Assembly: GCF_030441895.1 (NCBI RefSeq)
Contig: NZ_JARJAS010000008.1
Length of the DNA stretch: 64,000 nucleotides
Strand: one strand, 5' to 3'
From: Enterococcus_D entomosocium
GTDB taxonomy: Bacteria > Bacillota > Bacilli > Lactobacillales > Enterococcaceae
The position numbers and the translations under genes are program-made. The notes below the pieces were generated by a model. That model did no database searches and was not told the origin of the DNA. It worked only from the letters and a program-made list of their open reading frames with translations. Shown here piece by piece: positions 52,282-60,956 of the stretch (position 1 is its first letter; every line of letters begins with the position of its first letter).

Positions 52282-53805
52282 ATGAAAAAAAGTGGATGGT
52301 CAAAATGGGTGATTGGGGCAGCCTCATTATTGTTGCTTAGTGCATGTGGTGCCGATGGCGGAACAAAAGCCAGCAGCAGTGCGGCAAGCTCTTCTTCAGA
52401 AAGTGAAGTCACTTCAGGTGCTTCCCAACAAGAGTATACCGATCCAGCAGAGTTAAAAGATCAATATGATATCGTCATCGTTGGTGCTGGCGGTGCAGGG
52501 ATGGCAGCAGCCTTGTCGGCTAAAGATGCTGGAATGAATCCAGTCATTTTAGAAAAAATGCCGATCGCAGGCGGAAATACCTTGAAATCTTCTGGCGGAA
52601 TGAACGCATCAGAAACCAAATTCCAAGAAGCCCAAGGCATTGAAGATTCGAATGAACAATTTTTTGAAGATACCCTTAAAGGTGGTAAAGGAACCAACGA
52701 TCAAGAATTGCTACATTATTTAGTAGACAACTCTGCTTCAGCGATTGATTGGTTGGATTCAATGGGGATCACTTTAGACAATATCAGTTACAGCGGCGGT
52801 GCCAGTGTAAAACGGATCCATCGTCCTCACGACGGTTCAGCAGTCGGTACGTATTTGGTGGATGGCCTGTTGAGAAACATTCATGAGCAAGAAATTCCTT
52901 TATTTGTAAATGCTGATGTGACAAAAATCAATGAAACAGACGGCAAAGTCACTGGCGTCAACGTGAAAATCAATGGCGAAGAAAAAGAAATCGCTGGTGA
53001 TGCAGTGGTTGTTACTACTGGTGGTTTTGGCTCCAACAAAGAACTGATCGAAAAATATCGTCCAGATCTGAAAGGCTATGTCAGCACGACTTCTGAAGGA
53101 AGTACAGGCGATGGTATCAAGATGATCGAAGAATTAGGCGGCGCAACGGTTGATATGGATCAAATCCAAGTCCATCCAACAGTGGTTCAAGATACAGGTA
53201 TGTTGATCAGTGAAACCGTTCGTGGAGAAGGCGCCATTTTGGTGAACCAACAAGGAGAACGTTTCTACAATGAATTAGAAACCCGCGACAATGTTTCAGC
53301 TGCCATCACAGATCTGCCAGAAAGCTATGCCTACTTGATTTTTGACAATGCGTTAGCAGGTAGAGCCAAACAAGTCGATTACTACAAAGAACAAGGTGTA
53401 GTGGTAGAAGCTGACACCATCGAAGCCTTAGCTGAAAAAATCGATGTCGATCCAGCAACCTTGAAGAAAACTTTAGATACATGGAACCAAGCAGTGGCAG
53501 ACAAAGCCGACAAAGATTTTGGTCGTGAAACGGCGATGGACTATGATTTGACGGAAGGGCCATTCTATGCGATTCAAATTGCACCTGGGATCCACCATAC
53601 AATGGGCGGCGTCAAGATCAATACGAAGACCCAAGTGTTGAAAGAAGATGGCACACCAATCACTGGCTTGTATGCAGCAGGTGAAGTGACCGGCGGTATC
53701 CACGGACAAAATCGAATCGGCGGCAATGCTGTAGCCGACATTATGGTCTTTGGTCGCCAAGCAGGCGCGCAATCCTCTGACTATGTGAAAGAAAATGGGA
53801 AATAA
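52282..53805 (+). CDS. Lipoprotein FAD-dependent fumarate reductase-type flavoprotein
   Basis: Extracellular lipoprotein of 507 residues: signal peptide with lipobox LSAC (Cys22), a Ser-rich linker, then a fumarate-reductase/FccA flavoprotein core with FAD-binding DIVIVGAGGAGMAAALSAKD, NTLKSSGGMNASET, MDQIQVHPTVVQD and the C-terminal GGVKINTKTQVL…GLYAAGEVTGG…GGNAV pattern. Unlike Listeria FrdA it lacks a recognisable N-terminal FMN-binding domain, so its electron donor is unclear. An external reductase for fumarate or a related enoate is likely. Confidence 0.85.
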   Translation: MKKSGWSKWVIGAASLLLLSACGADGGTKASSSAASSSSESEVTSGASQQEYTDPAELKDQYDIVIVGAGGAGMAAALSAKDAGMNPVILEKMPIAGGNTLKSSGGMNASETKFQEAQGIEDSNEQFFEDTLKGGKGTNDQELLHYLVDNSASAIDWLDSMGITLDNISYSGGASVKRIHRPHDGSAVGTYLVDGLLRNIHEQEIPLFVNADVTKINETDGKVTGVNVKINGEEKEIAGDAVVVTTGGFGSNKELIEKYRPDLKGYVSTTSEGSTGDGIKMIEELGGATVDMDQIQVHPTVVQDTGMLISETVRGEGAILVNQQGERFYNELETRDNVSAAITDLPESYAYLIFDNALAGRAKQVDYYKEQGVVVEADTIEALAEKIDVDPATLKKTLDTWNQAVADKADKDFGRETAMDYDLTEGPFYAIQIAPGIHHTMGGVKINTKTQVLKEDGTPITGLYAAGEVTGGIHGQNRIGGNAVADIMVFGRQAGAQSSDYVKENGK

Positions 53806-53846
53806 GCGGCTGTTTTTTCCTAAAAAAGATCGTCTATAAAGAAAGA

Positions 53847-53901
53847 AACTTGGAACGAATCCTCTTAAGTGATTAGGAGGAGAATCGTTTCAAGTTTTTT
53901 T
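53847..53901 (+). terminator. Long-stem terminator of the flavoprotein gene
   Basis: ACTTGGAACGAATCCTC pairs with GGAGAATCGTTTCAAGT (two mismatches) over a short loop, followed by seven T. Confidence 0.85.
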
Positions 53902-54082
53902 GTATTTCTAACTGAAAGGACGGAAAACTAGTCATTATAATCTTATAATGATTAAGTCGTTTATCATACATATATAAATAAACTATTTTTAAATGTAGGG
54001 TTTGCTTTTCAATGAATCGGAATCAAGGAATAAACGGATAGGATTGGTTTATTCGATGATAAAAAATTTTAGGAGGCAGAGT

Positions 54083-55465
54083 ATGAAAAACGCATTGGTA
54101 AAATGGTCGGTCGGGGTGGCAATCTTACTTGGAGGGAGCTTGTTCTTCACGGGGAAACAAGTATTTGCTCATGGTTATGTGGAATCACCGGTCAGTCGGG
54201 GCTATCAAGGGTCTTTGGATCGCAATACGTTAGGGTGGAGCGCTGCGTTTGAGAAATATGGCAATGTCATTTCAAACCCACAATCATTGGAAACTAAAAA
54301 AGGCTTTCCAGAAGCAGGACCAGTAGATGGTCGCATCGCTTCGGCAGATGGTGGACTCGGACAAATCGGGGACTTTGTTCTTGATGAACAAGGAACCAAT
54401 CGTTGGACCAAACAAGACATCAATCAAGGACCATTGCGGGTCAATTGGCATTATACAGCGCCTCACAAGACCACAAAATGGCATTACTATATCACGAAAC
54501 CAGGTTGGGATCAAAACGCGCCACTTTCAAGAGATAGCTTGGAATTGATCGCTACTGTGAATCACGATGGTTCGGCTGCCAGCAATAGCCCAAGCCATAC
54601 CATTACCATTCCAGAAAATCGTCTCGGTTACCATGTCATTTTAGCGGTCTGGGATGTTGCAGATACGCCAAATGCCTTTTATAACGTGATCGACGTCAAC
54701 GTTTCCGGCTCAACGGTCATTCCCGAAAAACCAGCAGCACCAGCAAATGTCCGCTCAGAACGAGTGACTAGCAGCACGGTGGCTTTAGCATGGAACGGTC
54801 AAACCGATGCGAAAGAATACAACGTGTATCGCGATGGTGCCTTAGTGGCAACGACTACTGAGCCAACTTTTACCGACACACAATTAAAAGCCAACACAAC
54901 CTATAGCTATCAAGTAGAAGCAGTCGGCTTTACTGCGTTAGTTTCAGAAAAAAGTGCTGCAGTGAAAGTGACTACCTCAGCAGACAATCAAGTCGAAACC
55001 CCTTCGACACCAGGCAACCTGCATCAAATGAGCGTGACAGACAGCAGCGTTTCCTTAATGTGGCAAGCATCGACTCATACAAATGGGATCGCTGGATATG
55101 ATGTTTACCGCAATGGCGTCAAAATTGCTACGGCCACAGGAACAACCTATGAAGACACGAATCTAGCAGCGGATACAACCTACAATTACCAAATCAAAGC
55201 AATCAGCAAAACGGGCGAACAATCCGCTTTCAGTAACCAGCTGAGCGTGAAAACCAATGCCAAAGAAGAAACTGAAACACCTGGAGGCGGGGAGTCAGAA
55301 TACCGTGTGTGGAAACTAGGTACATTCTCTGCACCAGAAGTGTATACAAGTGGTGAAATCGTGAGCCATAAAGGCAGCAATTATGTCGTGATTAACACCC
55401 ACTCAAATTACGGGGACACCACTTGGTCTCCTGATCAAGCACCAACCTTGTTTAAGAAGCTGTAA
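54083..55465 (+). CDS. AA10 lytic polysaccharide monooxygenase with two FnIII and a CBM5/12
   Basis: Secreted protein of about 460 residues. AGGAGG marks the ATG at 54083. The signal peptide ends VFA before HGYVESPVSRGY, giving the N-terminal copper-binding His30. The second brace histidine is His123 (VNWHYTAPHKTTKW). The AA10 core runs to about 215 (ILAVWDVADTPNAFYNVIDV), then two FnIII domains, then a C-terminal chitin-binding CBM5/12 (VWKLGTFSAPEVYTSGEIVS, ending TTWSPDQAPTLFKKL). It oxidatively cleaves chitin, and in E. faecalis a related protein binds GlcNAc polymers. Confidence 0.92.
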   Translation: MKNALVKWSVGVAILLGGSLFFTGKQVFAHGYVESPVSRGYQGSLDRNTLGWSAAFEKYGNVISNPQSLETKKGFPEAGPVDGRIASADGGLGQIGDFVLDEQGTNRWTKQDINQGPLRVNWHYTAPHKTTKWHYYITKPGWDQNAPLSRDSLELIATVNHDGSAASNSPSHTITIPENRLGYHVILAVWDVADTPNAFYNVIDVNVSGSTVIPEKPAAPANVRSERVTSSTVALAWNGQTDAKEYNVYRDGALVATTTEPTFTDTQLKANTTYSYQVEAVGFTALVSEKSAAVKVTTSADNQVETPSTPGNLHQMSVTDSSVSLMWQASTHTNGIAGYDVYRNGVKIATATGTTYEDTNLAADTTYNYQIKAISKTGEQSAFSNQLSVKTNAKEETETPGGGESEYRVWKLGTFSAPEVYTSGEIVSHKGSNYVVINTHSNYGDTTWSPDQAPTLFKKL

Positions 55466-55489
55466 CCCTTGAATGAATCAGGAAAGCAA

Positions 55490-55516
55490 GAGCAGTGCGG
55501 AGGCACTGCTCTTTTT
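55490..55516 (+). terminator. Terminator of the LPMO gene
   Basis: GAGCAGTGC, loop GGAG, GCACTGCTC, then TTTTT. Confidence 0.9.
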
Positions 55517-55591
55517 GGCTCTTTTATGAGGAAATGGGTGGACCTTTGTTTGATTCGTGCAACCAATTGGACGAATTCGTTTGAAGAATAC

Positions 55592-55632
55592 AAAAAGTGC
55601 TGCTATGCATCATGCGTAGCAGCACCTGTTTT
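55592..55632. terminator. Bidirectional terminator at the end of mleP
   Basis: GTGCTGCTATGC and GCGTAGCAGCAC form a strong stem with AAAAA to the left and CTGTTTTTT to the right. On the minus strand it ends the mleS-mleP transcript. Confidence 0.8.
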
Positions 55633-55642
55633 TTGTTTTAGA

Positions 55643-56923
55643 TCAAGAATAGAAGAAACGGATCAAGATTCCACCTAGAATCAGCACGATCGCACCGCAT
55701 AAACGGTTGGCCATTTGGGCAAAAGCAATCATTTCCATTCTATCAGAGGCAGACAATACAGCGATATTACCTGTTCCCCCCATCGAGTTGTTGATCATAC
55801 CGGCGCCAATTGCGGTTTCAACGGGATACATCCCTAATACCATCCCGAAGAACCAGCTGGCAGCCCCCATAGATACGACACTGGTTAGGCAAAGCACGAC
55901 AAATTGCCAAGTAAAGGCAGAGGCCAGTGTTGACAGATCGATCAATGCCAAACCAATCCCCGCCAAAACCGCGTGGGTCAAATTCGTCATTACAACATTG
56001 TTGAACATCACCACAGAATCTTCGAGTTTCTTAGGGACAATATTCAAGGCTTTCAGAATAAAGACAATCACGATCATAAAGGCATACTCGTGAATTTTAG
56101 GGAAAAAGTCGCTTAAAATCGCACCAACGACCAACAGTGAAAAGGAAAACAGCATCCCGACCCCGATTTGTTGGGCATCAAGCGTTATTTTTGGTTTTTC
56201 TAATTCTTCTTTCGTGGCATTGATTAGGGTGCCATGGCCATTGTATTTGGTTTTAGCAAAGGCCTTTGCGATAAATAAAGCACCAATAATGGCAAGAATA
56301 TTCCCGAAAGTAACTGCTGGCGCTAATTGAGAAAAGATGGCGGCTTGATTGCCGTTTGCCAAGCCATCAGCATAAATTTGTGAAAGTGGGGTGATTCCCG
56401 CCCCCATCCCGCCAGACATCATTGGTAGAGACACATACATCACCGAATCAGCAAAGCCATTGCCTAGCAGCATACCGACAAGGCCGACGGAGAAAAAGCC
56501 TACTACCATAGTGATCAAAGCAACGGGAATGAATTTCGTAGAAGCTTTCACCAACAAATTACGGTTCATCCCTAAAATCGAGCCGCAAATCAAAGCGGCA
56601 ATATAGAAATCAAGAAAGCCAAAACCGCCCCCCATGAAGTCACTGACCGCGTCAATGACTTTCGTGGGTACGAGATGGAAGGAGGCTAAAAGGGTGGCAC
56701 CAAGCAGGGTAAAAACTGACCCGCCGCCAAGATAAGAATTCATGATCGGAAGTTTTTCCCCAATGAAATACAGCAGGTGTCCTAAGGCAACCAGTAAAAT
56801 GGTGATCCCAACCATATTTAATGGCAACTTGTCTAAGGCAATCGCACTGAATATGACTACCATGAAAAAGAGATACAAGGGAAGACTAATTCCCGAAATC
56901 GTCATCGTTTTTAATTTATTCAT
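55643..56923 (-). CDS. mleP: 2-hydroxycarboxylate transporter, malate uptake
   Basis: Membrane protein of 426 residues of the 2HCT family (GGGSVFTLLGATLLASFH, SLPMMSGGMGAGITPLSQIY, GTGNIAVLSASDRMEMIAFA). Members exchange or co-transport malate, citrate or lactate. Position 13 bases after the malolactic enzyme makes malate/lactate exchange the likely role. Confidence 0.88.
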   Translation of the reverse strand: MNKLKTMTISGISLPLYLFFMVVIFSAIALDKLPLNMVGITILLVALGHLLYFIGEKLPIMNSYLGGGSVFTLLGATLLASFHLVPTKVIDAVSDFMGGGFGFLDFYIAALICGSILGMNRNLLVKASTKFIPVALITMVVGFFSVGLVGMLLGNGFADSVMYVSLPMMSGGMGAGITPLSQIYADGLANGNQAAIFSQLAPAVTFGNILAIIGALFIAKAFAKTKYNGHGTLINATKEELEKPKITLDAQQIGVGMLFSFSLLVVGAILSDFFPKIHEYAFMIVIVFILKALNIVPKKLEDSVVMFNNVVMTNLTHAVLAGIGLALIDLSTLASAFTWQFVVLCLTSVVSMGAASWFFGMVLGMYPVETAIGAGMINNSMGGTGNIAVLSASDRMEMIAFAQMANRLCGAIVLILGGILIRFFYS

Positions 56924-56936
56924 TTTTCAGACCTTC

Positions 56937-58559
56937 CTAGTATGTTGGATACCATTTAAGATTTTGGACAGCTTTTGCCATATCGGTTTCTTGCGCTTGG
57001 GCTAACCCTTGTTCTTTGGCTTTATTGGCAACTGCTTCAGCCACTTTTATAGAAACGTCCGCAACGTATTCAAATGGTGGAAGAACTGGTGCACCGGGTT
57101 GGCTCAAGTCAACCAAACCACTTAATGAGTGAGCAGCGGCACCAATCATTTCATCGGTCAAGAGAGAGGCTTCTGAAGCCAACATACCTAATCCTAGACC
57201 AGGATAGATCAAGGCGTTGTTTGCTTGGCCGATTTGGTAGTCGACCCCTTTGTATTGGATTGTTCCTGAAGGGACACCGGTTGCCACAAAGGCTTTTCCA
57301 TCAGACCATTCGATTACTTGTTCAGCCGTTGCTTCTAATTTTTTGGTTGGATTCGAGATAGGGAAAATCACTGGACGAGCAGTGTTTTCACACATCGCTT
57401 CCACAACTTCTTTGGTAAAGGCACCCGCATTGGTTGAAGTACCGACCAAAATCGTTGGTTTTGCGACTTTAATGACATTGATCAATTGCGTCATATCGCC
57501 AGCATTGGCAAAGTCAGCCCGTTTTTTGGCAAATGGTTTTTGTGCAGGAGTCAAATCGGACATATCATCGAACAAAAGCCCTTGTTTGTCAACCATAAAG
57601 AAATGATTGTAGGCTTCTTCTTCTGAAAGACCTTCGCTGACCATTTCCGCATGGACTCGACTGGCAATCCCGGCACCAGCGGAACCACCGCCATAACATA
57701 AGTAGACTTGATCCGTTAATTTTTCACCTGTAATATCCAGTGCACCGAAGATACCGCCCAGCACAACGATTCCCGTTCCTTGGATGTCATCGTTAAAAGT
57801 TGGAATTGTTTGTTTGTATTTGTCCAAAATCGTTGCAGCATTTGAACGGCCAAAGTCTTCCCAATGCAAGTAAAGTTTAGGGAACAATGATTCTGCCGTT
57901 TGAACAAATTGATCGATGAATTGGTAGTAGGCATCACCGTAGACACGTTCTTGACGATTGCCTAGATACAAATGATCCTCTAACAATTCTTTACGGTTGG
58001 TACCGGCATCGATCACGATTGGTAAAACAGAAGCAGGGTCGATCCCAGCAGCTGCTGTATAAATCATCAATTTACCGACAGAAATATCGACACCTTGGAC
58101 ACCCCAGTCACCAATCCCAAGAATCCCTTCAGCATCTGTGGCTACGATCAAGCGAATGTCCCGATCGCCAGCGGCATTTTTCAACGTTTCTTCGATGTTC
58201 TCTGGATGATTGATATCTAAGTATGCTGCATATTGAGGATCAACGAATAGGCGGCTGTAATTTTCAATGGTATCAGCAATCGTTGGATCATAGACGATCG
58301 GATTGAATTCAACGATATGTTGATTGAACAAATAGTAGAACAATGTCCGATTGGTATTAAAGATTTCCATTAAAAAGTGACGTTTTTCAATGTCTGATTC
58401 TTTGGTGACATATTGCAAATAAGCTTGTTCTGCTTGTTCTTCGATCGTTTGCACGTGTGGGGGCAATAAACCGATCAACCCTAGTTCTTTTCGTTCTTCT
58501 TGTGTAAACGCGGTTCCTTTGTTTAAAAATGGGTTATTTAAAATGTCATGTGCTTTCAT
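56937..58559 (-). CDS. mleS: Malolactic enzyme
   Basis: GGAGGAACAT marks the ATG at 58559, which gives exactly 540 residues, the length of the Lactococcus enzyme. Sequence motifs agree closely with that protein (AHDILNNPFLNKGTAFT, LFVDPQYAAYLDINHPENI, NAAGDRDIRLIVATDAEGIL, PTFNDDIQGTGIVVLGGIFG). It converts L-malate to L-lactate and CO2 with bound NAD and Mn2+. NAD malic enzyme is the less likely alternative. Confidence 0.92.
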   Translation of the reverse strand: MKAHDILNNPFLNKGTAFTQEERKELGLIGLLPPHVQTIEEQAEQAYLQYVTKESDIEKRHFLMEIFNTNRTLFYYLFNQHIVEFNPIVYDPTIADTIENYSRLFVDPQYAAYLDINHPENIEETLKNAAGDRDIRLIVATDAEGILGIGDWGVQGVDISVGKLMIYTAAAGIDPASVLPIVIDAGTNRKELLEDHLYLGNRQERVYGDAYYQFIDQFVQTAESLFPKLYLHWEDFGRSNAATILDKYKQTIPTFNDDIQGTGIVVLGGIFGALDITGEKLTDQVYLCYGGGSAGAGIASRVHAEMVSEGLSEEEAYNHFFMVDKQGLLFDDMSDLTPAQKPFAKKRADFANAGDMTQLINVIKVAKPTILVGTSTNAGAFTKEVVEAMCENTARPVIFPISNPTKKLEATAEQVIEWSDGKAFVATGVPSGTIQYKGVDYQIGQANNALIYPGLGLGMLASEASLLTDEMIGAAAHSLSGLVDLSQPGAPVLPPFEYVADVSIKVAEAVANKAKEQGLAQAQETDMAKAVQNLKWYPTY

Positions 58560-58714
58560 TATGTTCCTCCAATGGATATATTTTGAGTACTCGTTCATTT
58601 CCATTAGCTACTTTAATCCTCAGACAGAATTATAGTCAATTATCGGTGGTATAATAAAAATTATTTATAACAAAACCGCTGCTAGTTTAAACCGGTTAAG
58701 GGAGGAATCAGACG
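58560..58714. promoter_or_regulatory. Overlapping divergent promoters of mleS and mleR
   Basis: On the plus strand, TGGTATAAT (58647-58655) is an extended -10 box for mleR. On the minus strand, TATAAT (58633-58628) is a -10 box for mleS, but the -35 position (TATTAT) is poor, as expected of an activator-dependent promoter. The dyad ATAAT-AAAA-ATTAT (58651-58664) lies exactly there and is a candidate LysR-type site. Confidence 0.55.
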
Positions 58715-59611
58715 ATGAATATACGAGATTTAGAATACTTTAACGCTTTGGCAGAGATGCTTTCTTTTACCCAAGTGGCGCATAAATTTGCGGTCAGTCA
58801 ACCAACCGTCAGCTACGCTGTCAAACGCTTGGAAGAGCATTATGGCTGTGATTTGATCGTGCGAGAAGCCTCACATCGCTCCATCTCATTGACCACGGAA
58901 GGGGAAATTTTGAAGGCTCATGCGCAATATATCTTAGATGAATTTGTGACCTTAGACAGAGCCATCGACCATGCCAAAAACAATCGGACCCACATCGGTT
59001 TGCCGCCAATCATTCGTTCCAAAGTCTTTTCAAAACTCTTAGATGAAAAAGAGATCATCCGCTTTATTTCGAATTTCCACTTAGTATCTGGGGGATCCAA
59101 TGAATTGCTTTCGAAACTATTGTCAGGAAAAATCGATTTTAGCTTGCTGGGCAGTGTCAATCCCCTCGTCCACCCGAATCTGCAGGTGAAGTTGCTGCAC
59201 CAGCAAGAGTTTTTTATCTTTGTGTCAAAAGAAAATCCATTGGCAGAAAAAAAGGAAATCTCATTCGAAGAAGCTGCTGAATATCCCTTTATCCTATTGG
59301 AAAAAGGCTATACCCATATGCGCGCCTTTCAGAATTTAAGTGAGAAATCAAAGAAGAAGCCAGAAGTCCCCTTTTATTTTTCAGACGTTCAGACGATTGG
59401 TCAGTTGGTCAGTTCCAATATCGGCATTACCCTGATGACGGAATTTCCCGTGTTTCAAGAAATGGAAGGCTTAGTGAAAATACCACTGGTCCCTGAAGAT
59501 AAGGAGATCTTTTATATTCAATATGCCTACTTAAAGAGTGCGATGTTGAATCAAGAGGTCCAAAAGTTGATCAGGATCTTGGATGAGCTGTCTTGGGAGG
59601 AGGAAAGGTGA
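58715..59611 (+). CDS. mleR: LysR-type activator of malolactic genes
   Basis: Protein of 298 residues: LysR helix-turn-helix at the start (IRDLEYFNALAEMLSFTQVA, HKFAVSQPTVSYAVKRLEEH, close to lactococcal MleR) and a periplasmic-binding-like effector domain behind it. AAGGGAGGAA precedes the ATG. Divergent from mleS, the classic arrangement. Malate is the probable co-inducer. Confidence 0.9.
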   Translation: MNIRDLEYFNALAEMLSFTQVAHKFAVSQPTVSYAVKRLEEHYGCDLIVREASHRSISLTTEGEILKAHAQYILDEFVTLDRAIDHAKNNRTHIGLPPIIRSKVFSKLLDEKEIIRFISNFHLVSGGSNELLSKLLSGKIDFSLLGSVNPLVHPNLQVKLLHQQEFFIFVSKENPLAEKKEISFEEAAEYPFILLEKGYTHMRAFQNLSEKSKKKPEVPFYFSDVQTIGQLVSSNIGITLMTEFPVFQEMEGLVKIPLVPEDKEIFYIQYAYLKSAMLNQEVQKLIRILDELSWEEER

Positions 59612-59829
59612 GGAGTGGGGATTTCTTGAGGTAAGGTCAGAGAAAAATGGTGCAGGTGCGTGTTCTTCGGATGTTGAAATAAAAGGGATCTTTCAATGCG
59701 GGACAAGACGAATGGATGGTTCCTTTAACCAATGAAACTAGAAAAAAATCCCTTTACTTAGACCGTTCTTATCGCATGAAAAAACGCTAAAAACCTTGAT
59801 AACTATCGGTTTTTAACGTGGATTTTTGG
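59612..59829. other. Intergenic region before the toxin locus
   Basis: No gene supported on either strand. A stretch AATCCCTTTACTTAG near 59747 resembles the left arm of the MFS leader stem at 1183 but has no matching right arm here. Remainder is unremarkable. Confidence 0.4.
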
Positions 59830-59842
59830 TATAATAGTAGGA
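59830..59842 (+). promoter_or_regulatory. Extended -10 promoter of the toxin mRNA
   Basis: TGGTATAAT with TATAAT at 59830-59835 is an extended -10 box. No good -35 box stands 17 bases upstream. Transcription would start near 59842, leaving a leader of about 85 bases. Confidence 0.6.
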
Positions 59843-59928
59843 CAGTAAAGTTTGTGACGGTGGCTATCTTTTGAAAGGTGGTGGTGCTTATGAAAGTAAG
59901 TGCTAACTCTTTAGAAAGGAGAAGCCTT

Positions 59929-60069
59929 TTGTCTGTAGCTGAAGCATTAGGGCTAATGATTAGTTTCGGTTCTTTAATCGCAACGATTATCTTTGGCATC
60001 CTAACTGCAGCAAAAAACGACAAAAAAAGTAACCAGTCACTAAACTTTGGCGAGTTGACTGATTACTAA
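59929..60069 (+). CDS. Holin-like type I toxin (Hol-Tox/TxpA type)
   Basis: A TTG at 59929 with AAAGGAG seven bases upstream opens a 46-residue protein starting SVAEALGLMISFGSLIATII, one membrane helix followed by a charged tail (AKNDKKSNQ). An in-frame ATG at 59890 behind AAAGGTGGTGG would add 13 residues. The SVxEALxLMIxFG start is that of the putative holin-like toxins of Firmicutes. Such peptides damage the membrane and are silenced by an antisense RNA, a candidate for which is encoded opposite the 3' end. Confidence 0.75.
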   Translation: MSVAEALGLMISFGSLIATIIFGILTAAKNDKKSNQSLNFGELTDY

Positions 60070-60071
60070 AA

Positions 60072-60172
60072 TAATATAAAACTTGCCACCGTCTTAAACG
60101 GTGCTGTAGGGGAGTTGTTGACGCAACTCCTCTTTACACAGTAATTATAGCAAGATTTCAGTAAGATATCAA
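60072..60172 (-). ncRNA. Candidate antisense antitoxin RNA with its promoter
   Basis: On the minus strand TTGATA (60172-60167), a 17-base spacer and TATAAT (60149-60144) form a near-perfect sigma-A promoter. The RNA would start near 60137, fold GGAGTTG / CAACTCC, then GCACCGT / ACGGTG(G)C, and end at GTTTTATATT around 60072-60080. It overlaps the 3' part of the toxin message tail to tail, like RatA or RNAII of par loci. Confidence 0.65.
60085..60137 (+). terminator. 3' hairpins and terminator of the toxin mRNA
   Basis: CACCGT / ACGGTG and GGAGTTG / CAACTCC stems followed by TCTTT. GCCACCGTC at 60085-60093 is also the exact complement of GACGGTGGC at 59856-59864 in the toxin leader, allowing long-range pairing. 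Confidence 0.6.
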
Positions 60173-60185
60173 TCATTGACGCTAC

Positions 60186-60211
60186 AGACGTGCTTTGCAC
60201 GTCTATTTTTT
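60186..60211 (+). terminator. Rho-independent terminator
   Basis: AGACGTGC, loop TTT, GCACGTCT (60186-60204), then ATTTTTT. It may be the back-up stop of the toxin mRNA. Confidence 0.8.
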
Positions 60212-60367
60212 GTCCTCCTAAGTGGTGGGGAGCAGCTGGAAGGGGGAGGTAAAAAAGATCGCTTTTCTTTCTTATAAATTTCTAAGTGCTACCATTGTTC
60301 CATAATTTAATAACACATTTTCTCGGTGTTATTAATCCATCGGGTACTTGAAATATCTTTCATGTGC

Positions 60368-60601
60368 ATGAAGAAACTGAATGAACAATGGAAAATACCA
60401 ATAACGCCCTACAATCGGCGCTTATACTGGCCGCCTAGCTGAATCAAATGTGATTGTGGTGAGTTAGCAAAACAAGTTCGTGTCAGAAAAGGGGACGTTC
60501 TTTATCCTAATTGTCATTATTTATGTAAAGAGTGTCAACGAGAGTATCAGAAGGTCGATGGAAGAGATCACTTTATCCTGGTCAAACCAAATGAAGAATG
60601 A
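60368..60601 (+). pseudogene. Small zinc-ribbon gene interrupted by one in-frame TGA
   Basis: From an ATG at 60368 one frame reads MKKLNEQWKIPITPYNRRLY and on to WPPS, a single TGA at 60440, then IKCDCGELAKQVRVRKGDVL, ending CKECQREYQKVDGRDHFILV… with a TGA at 60601. Cys spacing CxC…CxxxxCxxC suggests a metal-binding ribbon, as in phage-borne small proteins. A CGA-to-TGA change would explain the break. There is no strong ribosome site. It overlaps the next gene in another frame. Confidence 0.45.
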
Positions 60602-60914
60602 TGTAGGAGGTAAACTAATTTCTCTTGAAGATAGAGGAGAAAAGGTTTGGACAGTGATCGTTTTCAACCATTTTTCTAAGGAACTGATGGGATATTTGAG
60701 TAACGCTGCGACGGTTGAAAATTTGCACTTTACGCAAAGAAAAGAAGAGTTAGGTATTTTTAAGGAGAACGAAGCAAAGGCAATCCTTGATGCCATACTT
60801 GCGCTAAAAGATGAAGAGGATGTGATCCGCAAAACTTTTACAGATAGCGGTCATGTAGACTGGGTATCTGGAAAGTATTTTGATTTTGAAATTGCAAAAG
60901 TAACGTTCGAATAA
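60558..60914 (+). CDS. Hypothetical protein, phage-type neighbourhood
   Basis: Soluble protein of about 118 residues from the ATG at 60558 (MEEITLSWSNQMKNDVGGKL). The frame is open from 60480, but that part translates the zinc-ribbon remnant in the wrong frame. No domain recognised. It is charged, alpha/beta in character and followed by a DUF6075-like gene 42 bases on. Confidence 0.55.
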   Translation: MEEITLSWSNQMKNDVGGKLISLEDRGEKVWTVIVFNHFSKELMGYLSNAATVENLHFTQRKEELGIFKENEAKAILDAILALKDEEDVIRKTFTDSGHVDWVSGKYFDFEIAKVTFE

Positions 60915-60956
60915 TCACTGAAGGAATGGTCAAAACCAATTAGAGGAGGAACAACA

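Noticed and set aside
52390..52440. Possible covalent FMN-attachment motif (EVTSGAS) in the flavoprotein linker
   Set aside because: It resembles the motif only loosely and the surrounding FMN-binding domain is absent.
59745..59765. Second copy of the MFS-leader stem arm (CCCTTTACTTAG)
   Set aside because: No complementary arm or leader ORF nearby and no gene whose ribosome site it could mask.
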